Origin: an uncultured Bacteroidota bacterium | GTDB lineage: Bacteria > Bacteroidota > Bacteroidia > Flavobacteriales > Flavobacteriaceae | Direction of reading: 5' to 3' | Length of the DNA: 10,457 bases | Assembly (NCBI GenBank): GCA_903888655.1 | Contig: CAISUR010000279.1 | Location: 1 to 10,457 of the forward strand | In this document: in pieces, positions 5,885-10,457 of the stretch | Position numbering within the stretch: position 1 is the first letter of the stretch | How the letters are laid out: every line of letters starts with the position of its first letter | Translations under genes and position numbers: made by a program | Notes under the pieces: model-generated | What the model was told of the DNA's origin: nothing | Database searches by the model: none | Seen by the model: only the letters and a program-made list of their open reading frames with translations

Positions 5885-8665
5885 ATGTTAAAAACGTTAT
5901 TTTCTACGCTTCTACTAGTGATTTGTTCTGCAAGCTTTTCTCAAACTACTTTGTCTTTAAAGGGTAAAATCATTGACGAAAACACAAAAATACCCATTGA
6001 AACCGCGACAATTTATGTGACATCAGTCAAAGATTCCACCGTTCTTGAATATACTATTACGGATAAAATTGGTAAATTTGATTTGAAAATTAAAAAAATC
6101 AAAACTCCAGTATTTCTTAAAATATCTTATATTGGTTATCAAGATTATAAGATTGAACTGAAAAAAATTGACAATCCACAAGATTTTGGTGTGATAAGTT
6201 TAAAACCATCTATTAAAAACCTTGATGAAATAGTTATAAAAAGTGAAGCTCCTCCGATAAGAATAAAAAAAGATACTCTAGAGTTTAATGCCTCCTCTTT
6301 TAAAGTTCGACCAGATGCCAATGTAGAAACATTGTTGAAACAACTTCCCGGAGTAGAAATCGATTCGGATGGAAAAATTACGGTAAACGGTAAGGAAGTG
6401 AATCAGATTCTTGTCAATGGTAAACCTTTCTTTGATAAAGATGGGAAAGTAGCACTACAAAATCTGCCATCGGATATCATAAAAAAAGTACAAGTTACCG
6501 ATACAAAAACTAAAAAAGAAGAAAAAACAGGTGCTGCTTCTAGCTCTAACAACGCCAGTATAAATTTAACCATCGATGAAAATAAAAATAAAGGATTCTT
6601 TGGAAAAGTTATGGCAGGTTCTGGTTCAAATGGGAGGTATGAAACTAGTGCTTTAATCAATTACTTTAAAAATAAAAGAAAAATCAGTGCTCTTGCTTCA
6701 TCAAACAACATCAATTCGATAGGGTTTTCTATGGATGAAGTTTTCGACAATATGAATGGCGGAAGAAGTAGAAGTATGAATACGTATTCAGATGGTTCAT
6801 TTAGCATCAATGGCAGAAGATATGGAGGAGGAAGCGGAATTACCCGTTCCAATATGATTGGATTGAATTATTCCGACGAATGGACTAAAAACGCAGAATC
6901 TTCTTTAAGTTACTTCTATTCAGACGCTAATACAAAAAACGAGAACCGCACCAATTTGATTACTTTCTTACCCACCGGAAATTTTACGACAAATTCCAAC
7001 TCCTCTTACTCAGAAAATAGATATACTCACAATATGAGTTCGGTTTTTGAATATAAATTAGATTCATTAACTTCTATTGTCATCGAACCCAATTTTACAA
7101 AATCGAATACTAAAAATTCTAATATAGCCTCACAATCTTCATTCGATAGCACCAATGCAATGCTAAACACCAGTAATTCAGACACGACAAATGATACTGA
7201 TGCAATGACCTTTAGTAACACCATGTCATTTACTCGTTCGTTCAAGAGAAAAAACAACTATTTGAGTGTAGTTTTTGAAAACGAAAATGGAACCACAACT
7301 AATGCCAATTATACTAAATCAGCTACCATTTTTTATCAAGGAAGTTTACCAAGCGACATTAGGAATCAGAATAATATATCAACAAATACAATTGGTAATT
7401 ATAGAACAGAATTTGAATTTAAACAACCTATTACCGATTCGGTTCAAGTAAAAATTGGTTTAGAACATAAATTTAATCAAAATAAAAGCAGTAAAGAATC
7501 TTTTGATTTTGATTCTGTTAATCAATCCTATACGATAATAAACAGCCTCTTATCCAATACTTTTAATGCAACAGAGAGAACTTTCTTACCCAATGCAGGA
7601 ATGACTTTTTCAAAAAAGAAATACAATTTTGATTTAGATTTTGGAACCAATATTATCCAATTAAATAATGAAGCCGAATATTTAAACTTAAATACCACTT
7701 TAAATAAAACCTATCTTTCGCCCTATGTACATGCCTATGGAAATTATAAATTTACCAAAACAAAAAATATATGGGTTAATTATAATTATGAATATGATTT
7801 GCCAAATGCTAAACAATTGATTCCTATTGAAGATTTATCCAATCCACTAAATACTTTTATTGGAAATCCAAATCTTGAATTAAACAAATATCATAATTTT
7901 TATTTTTCTTATCGTGATTTTGATTATGCTACTCGCAGTGGTTATGGTACATATATGGGAGGAAACTTTTATGATAATCAAATTGTTTCTTCATCTTCTT
8001 ATGATGCAAACAGGAAACAAACGACAACTTATGATAATGTAGCAGACACCTATACTTCTTGGACTGGGATTTATTGGAATAAATCCATCAAAAAAGAAGC
8101 ACACAAATTTAGAATTGAAACACGTTTGGGTAATAGTTTTGGGCTCTCAAAAGGTTTTACAGATGGAGAATTATACAACGCAAAATCATATACATTTACT
8201 CCAAGAGTAAATTTTTCATATGATTATGGGGAACTTTTGACCATAAACCCATCGTATAATTACACCTATACAAGAACGAGTTACACCAATTATGTTATAG
8301 GAACTGCTTCATCTTTTACGCACAAATTTAACCTTCAATTGACCAATTATTGGCCAAAGAAATGGGTATTTGGCAATGACTTTGGATATACTTATAATTC
8401 TAATATTGCAGACGGGTTCAAAAAAGACTACTTTCTATGGAATACTAGTTTATCGTATAGCTTTTTTGAGAAGAAATTTATGGTGAAAGTAAAAGTATAT
8501 GACTTATTAAATCAAAATCAAAGTACCACTAGAACGATAACTCCAACTTCTATTAGAGAGGAAGAAAACACAGTACTAAAAAGATACTTGATGTTTTCAT
8601 TAACTTATAAACTTGAAAAATTTGGTGGCAAAGAAAAGAAATCAGATGGAATGAAGTTTCATTAA
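5885..8665 (+). CDS. TonB-dependent-receptor-like outer-membrane beta-barrel protein
   Basis: Predicted 926-aa outer-membrane protein of the CarboxypepD_reg / plug / beta-barrel type common in Bacteroidota. A signal peptide covers about residues 1-19 (ending SASFS before Gln20). A carboxypeptidase-regulatory-like Ig-type domain follows at about 23-108 (LKGKIIDENTKIPIETATI start, then ISYIGYQ). Next come the LDEIVIKSE linker (113-121) and a plug-like domain at about 128-205 (ETLLKQLPGVEIDSDGK; VNGKPFF). The rest is barrel, rich in aromatic and Ser/Thr/Asn residues, with a Gly/Arg-rich loop at 292-318 (NGGRSRSM ... GGGSG). The short plug and C-terminal barrel resemble the outer membrane protein beta-barrel family more than SusC. 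The frame extends back to a TTG at 5864; the ATG at 5885 was preferred. It lies beyond the upstream terminator, so it probably has its own promoter, though none was convincingly found in 5804-5884. The substrate is unknown and no SusD-like partner is adjacent. Confidence 0.88.
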   Translation: MLKTLFSTLLLVICSASFSQTTLSLKGKIIDENTKIPIETATIYVTSVKDSTVLEYTITDKIGKFDLKIKKIKTPVFLKISYIGYQDYKIELKKIDNPQDFGVISLKPSIKNLDEIVIKSEAPPIRIKKDTLEFNASSFKVRPDANVETLLKQLPGVEIDSDGKITVNGKEVNQILVNGKPFFDKDGKVALQNLPSDIIKKVQVTDTKTKKEEKTGAASSSNNASINLTIDENKNKGFFGKVMAGSGSNGRYETSALINYFKNKRKISALASSNNINSIGFSMDEVFDNMNGGRSRSMNTYSDGSFSINGRRYGGGSGITRSNMIGLNYSDEWTKNAESSLSYFYSDANTKNENRTNLITFLPTGNFTTNSNSSYSENRYTHNMSSVFEYKLDSLTSIVIEPNFTKSNTKNSNIASQSSFDSTNAMLNTSNSDTTNDTDAMTFSNTMSFTRSFKRKNNYLSVVFENENGTTTNANYTKSATIFYQGSLPSDIRNQNNISTNTIGNYRTEFEFKQPITDSVQVKIGLEHKFNQNKSSKESFDFDSVNQSYTIINSLLSNTFNATERTFLPNAGMTFSKKKYNFDLDFGTNIIQLNNEAEYLNLNTTLNKTYLSPYVHAYGNYKFTKTKNIWVNYNYEYDLPNAKQLIPIEDLSNPLNTFIGNPNLELNKYHNFYFSYRDFDYATRSGYGTYMGGNFYDNQIVSSSSYDANRKQTTTYDNVADTYTSWTGIYWNKSIKKEAHKFRIETRLGNSFGLSKGFTDGELYNAKSYTFTPRVNFSYDYGELLTINPSYNYTYTRTSYTNYVIGTASSFTHKFNLQLTNYWPKKWVFGNDFGYTYNSNIADGFKKDYFLWNTSLSYSFFEKKFMVKVKVYDLLNQNQSTTRTITPTSIREEENTVLKRYLMFSLTYKLEKFGGKEKKSDGMKFH

Positions 8666-8676
8666 TCTAAAACTAA

Positions 8677-8720
8677 AAACCCTTTTGAAACAATTTGTTC
8701 TAAAAGGGTTTCTCTTTTTT
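8677..8720. terminator. Bidirectional terminator between convergent genes
   Basis: A perfect 10-bp stem, AAACCCTTTT (8677-8686) with AAAAGGGTTT (8702-8711), closes a 15-base loop. On the + strand the stem is followed by TTTCTCTTTTTT (to 8720), 11 nt past the receptor stop at 8665. On the - strand the stem is followed by TTTTTAGTTTT, 16 nt past the ureohydrolase stop at 8728. It therefore suits termination of both convergent genes. Confidence 0.85.
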
Positions 8721-8727
8721 GGTTTGA

Positions 8728-9816
8728 TTAGTTTCTTGCAAATTCTATTTTTGTTCCTGTGTTCAAACCATTATTTTTTGCTAAAACACCACACATATGA
8801 AACAACATTCTTGCACCTACATTGCCATCCCAATCATCATTTTCACCTGGAGCTACTTCTACTAAATCGAAACCTATAATTTCTTTACCACTTTCCGCTA
8901 ATTTGTTAAATAAATAAGTAGCTTGCTCAAAGGAAAATCCTCCAGGTACTGGAGTGCCTGTACTCGGGCAATACCATGGATACATCCCGTCAATATCAAA
9001 ACTTATACATACCTTTTGCGGTAATGAATCTATAATCGATTGGCATTGCTGTTGCCAAGTTTTACCTTCAAACGATTCTTTTTTCAAATCAGAATCCGTA
9101 TGAACTAAAACTCTTCCATCTTGGGTTTGAACTACATCGACTTCTTGTTCGCAGAAATCACGGATGCCCACTTGAACAATTTTGCTAATTTGAGGAATTT
9201 GTAATGCATTGTACATAATTGATGCATGAGAATAAGTAAACCCTTCATAGGCAATTCGCAAATCCATATGAGCGTCTAAATGCAGAATTCCAAAGTTGTC
9301 GTGCTGTGAGGCCAAAGCTTCATAATAACCCAGCGGTGTAGAATGATCGCCTCCTAAAAGTACTACTTTTTTACCCTTACCAATCCAATATAAAACTTCT
9401 TGTTGTACTTCAGTATGCAACTCGCGACATACTTTATTTATTGAATCCAAATCGGATTTTAATTCTGGCATTTGAGACACGTCTTGACCTGCTTCCAACG
9501 CTTCAATAATAGGTTGTGCTATAGCTTTATACTTATCAGAATTAGATTTCCAAGTTTCCGGAATTTCAGCATAATACATTCCTAACTTCCAAAGATCAGG
9601 AAAATCTTGATGATTTAAATCTACTTGAAACGAAGCTTCTAACACTGCCTCAGGACCCTCTGATGCTCCTGCTCCATAACTTACAGTAACCTCCCAAGGA
9701 ACTGGAATAATAATAATTTCTGATTGTTCAGCCGAAAAAGGCAAACCGAAAATAGTGGCATCGGCTAATCCAGGCTGACTTGGATCGAAGGTTTCAATAA
9801 TTTGTTCTTTATTCAT
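8728..9816 (-). CDS. Ureohydrolase-superfamily enzyme (arginase/agmatinase type, substrate uncertain)
   Basis: Predicted cytosolic binuclear-metal hydrolase, 362 aa, that would split a guanidino or formimino compound. All metal-ligand motifs are present: GGDHS (His158), DAHMD (Asp181, His183, Asp185) and SFDID (Asp274, Asp276). The active-site region DLVEVAP (Glu320) and TGTPVPGG (286-293) are also there. It is longer than E. coli agmatinase (about 306 aa), with an added helical stretch at about 85-145. The usual DGLDP and PGTGTP motifs read DGMYP (276-280) and PSTGTP (284-289). The family includes agmatinase, arginase, formimidoylglutamase and the Ni-dependent guanidine hydrolase, and I cannot choose between them with confidence. 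The frame extends to a TTG at 9822, but the ATG at 9816 is the natural start. It lies 39 nt downstream of kynureninase on the same strand and probably shares its transcript. Confidence 0.88.
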   Translation of the reverse strand: MNKEQIIETFDPSQPGLADATIFGLPFSAEQSEIIIIPVPWEVTVSYGAGASEGPEAVLEASFQVDLNHQDFPDLWKLGMYYAEIPETWKSNSDKYKAIAQPIIEALEAGQDVSQMPELKSDLDSINKVCRELHTEVQQEVLYWIGKGKKVVLLGGDHSTPLGYYEALASQHDNFGILHLDAHMDLRIAYEGFTYSHASIMYNALQIPQISKIVQVGIRDFCEQEVDVVQTQDGRVLVHTDSDLKKESFEGKTWQQQCQSIIDSLPQKVCISFDIDGMYPWYCPSTGTPVPGGFSFEQATYLFNKLAESGKEIIGFDLVEVAPGENDDWDGNVGARMLFHMCGVLAKNNGLNTGTKIEFARN

Positions 9817-9838
9817 TTTCAATTATTTTCAACTAAAC

Positions 9839-9859
9839 ATAGTTTATAGAGTAAACTAT
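9839..9859 (-). repeat. Inverted repeat overlapping the kynureninase stop
   Basis: Perfect 8-base arms, ATAGTTTA (9839-9846) and TAAACTAT (9852-9859), separated by five bases. It covers the kynureninase TAG stop (9856-9858) and most of the short gap before the ureohydrolase. All but one pair is A-T, with no T-tract on the - strand, so it is not a clear terminator. It may be a processing or stabilising hairpin, or an operator-like site, or chance. Confidence 0.35.
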
Positions 9860-10457
9860 TTGTGAGATAAAATTCCTTTTTTTAATATTTGACCAAAGTG
9901 GTACATATCTTCATATGAAGTATATAAAGGGACGGGAGCCAATCGGATTACGTTGGGCTCTCTCCAATCGGTAATTACACCATTTTTCATTAAATAATCA
10001 AATAAACTTCTGCCTTCTCCATGAAGAAACACAGATAATTGACAAGCTCTCTCTTGTTGATTTGACGGTGTAATTATTTCAAAAGTTCCTTTTACCTCTT
10101 GGTTTATTTCATGCAAGATAAATTCTAAATAGGCGGTAATTTGATTTCTTTTGGCGATTAACTTTTTCATGCCTACTTCTGCAAACATTTCAACGGAGGC
10201 CAAATAAGGTGCTAAAGAAAGGATAGGCAAATTACTAACTTGCCAACCGTCTGCTCCATGAACTGGATCAAAGCTTGGTTCCATTTTGAATCTACGTTCT
10301 TTATTATGTCCCCACCAACCCGCAAAACGGGGCAAATTAGCATGATGATGCTTTTCATGAACAAAACAACCAGAGGCATTACCAGGCCCTGAATTCATAT
10401 ATTTGTAGGAACACCATGCTGCAAAATCTACCTCCCAATCATGAAGATTTAATTGGA
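9856..10457 (-). CDS. kynU: Kynureninase, C-terminal part (5' partial)
   Basis: PLP-dependent enzyme that cleaves kynurenine or 3-hydroxykynurenine to anthranilate or 3-hydroxyanthranilate plus alanine, in tryptophan breakdown and the kynurenine route to NAD. About 199 C-terminal residues are visible, roughly half of the usual length (about 420 aa). The frame is open to the window edge, so the Met encoded at 10398 is internal. The codons upstream of it give WEVDFAAWCSYKY, whose Lys (codon 10402-10404) is the expected PLP Schiff-base lysine. It is followed by the family hallmarks NSGPGNASGCFVHE and LPRFAGWWGHNKERRFKM. The small C-terminal domain is intact and ends VIRLAPVPLYTSYEDMYHF ... SHK with a TAG stop. 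It is upstream of the ureohydrolase on the same strand; other kynurenine-pathway genes are not in the window. Confidence 0.95.
   Translation of the reverse strand, partial: QLNLHDWEVDFAAWCSYKYMNSGPGNASGCFVHEKHHHANLPRFAGWWGHNKERRFKMEPSFDPVHGADGWQVSNLPILSLAPYLASVEMFAEVGMKKLIAKRNQITAYLEFILHEINQEVKGTFEIITPSNQQERACQLSVFLHGEGRSLFDYLMKNGVITDWREPNVIRLAPVPLYTSYEDMYHFGQILKKGILSHK

Noticed and set aside
5885..5944. Lipoprotein signal in the receptor (Cys14 in LVICSAS)
   Set aside because: Position -1 is Ile, which does not fit a lipobox; the Ser/Ala-rich end before Gln20 fits ordinary signal-peptidase cleavage.
8685..8879. Open frame on the + strand with a hydrophobic, His-rich product
   Set aside because: It starts with TTG, lies inside the terminator and antisense to the 3' end of the ureohydrolase gene, and the composition looks like a reverse-strand shadow of that gene.
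9817..9855. Separate promoter for the ureohydrolase in the gap after kynU
   Set aside because: TATGTTTA on the - strand resembles the -7 box, but no suitable TTG element lies upstream, and the short gap fits a shared transcript better.

Overview
The window looks like chromosome of a low-GC member of the Bacteroidota, most likely the Flavobacteriaceae (Flavobacterium-like). The grounds are the AT-rich base composition, start codons preceded by A-rich leaders instead of Shine-Dalgarno sequences, the Bacteroidota-style TonB (FEGRNKLYGAYDLRK motif near the N-terminus), a CarboxypepD_reg/plug/barrel outer-membrane protein, and kynureninase motifs typical of that group. No mobile element, CRISPR array, tRNA or rRNA is visible.

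Left region (1-5803, + strand): a tight gene string exbB (5'-truncated by the window edge) - exbD1 - exbD2 - tonB - small two-helix membrane protein - PstS-like lipoprotein - secreted TPR protein, closed by a strong intrinsic terminator at 5772-5803. Gaps are 52, 38, 34, 4, -14 and 13 nt, so it is probably one operon whose promoter lies upstream of the window. The first four genes encode a complete inner-membrane energy-transducing machine: ExbB/ExbD use the proton motive force and TonB carries the energy to outer-membrane receptors. The last three encode proteins predicted for the inner membrane and periplasm whose role alongside the Ton system is not evident from sequence. Inverted repeats sit after exbB, after exbD2 and just after tonB, where they could graduate expression along the operon.

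Middle region (5804-8720, + strand): after an 81-nt gap comes one large gene for a TonB-dependent-receptor-like outer-membrane beta-barrel protein, followed by a terminator that appears to work in both directions. The receptor is a plausible client of the upstream Ton machine but probably has its own promoter.

Right region (8728-10457, - strand): a convergent pair, kynureninase (5'-truncated by the window edge) followed 39 nt later by a ureohydrolase-superfamily enzyme (arginase/agmatinase/guanidine hydrolase type) whose substrate cannot be fixed from sequence. They form a possible small amino-acid catabolism or NAD-precursor operon.

Nothing here is clearly an undescribed system. The best leads are the three uncharacterised passengers of the exbBD-tonB operon, the hairpins that punctuate it, and the uncertain substrate of the ureohydrolase.
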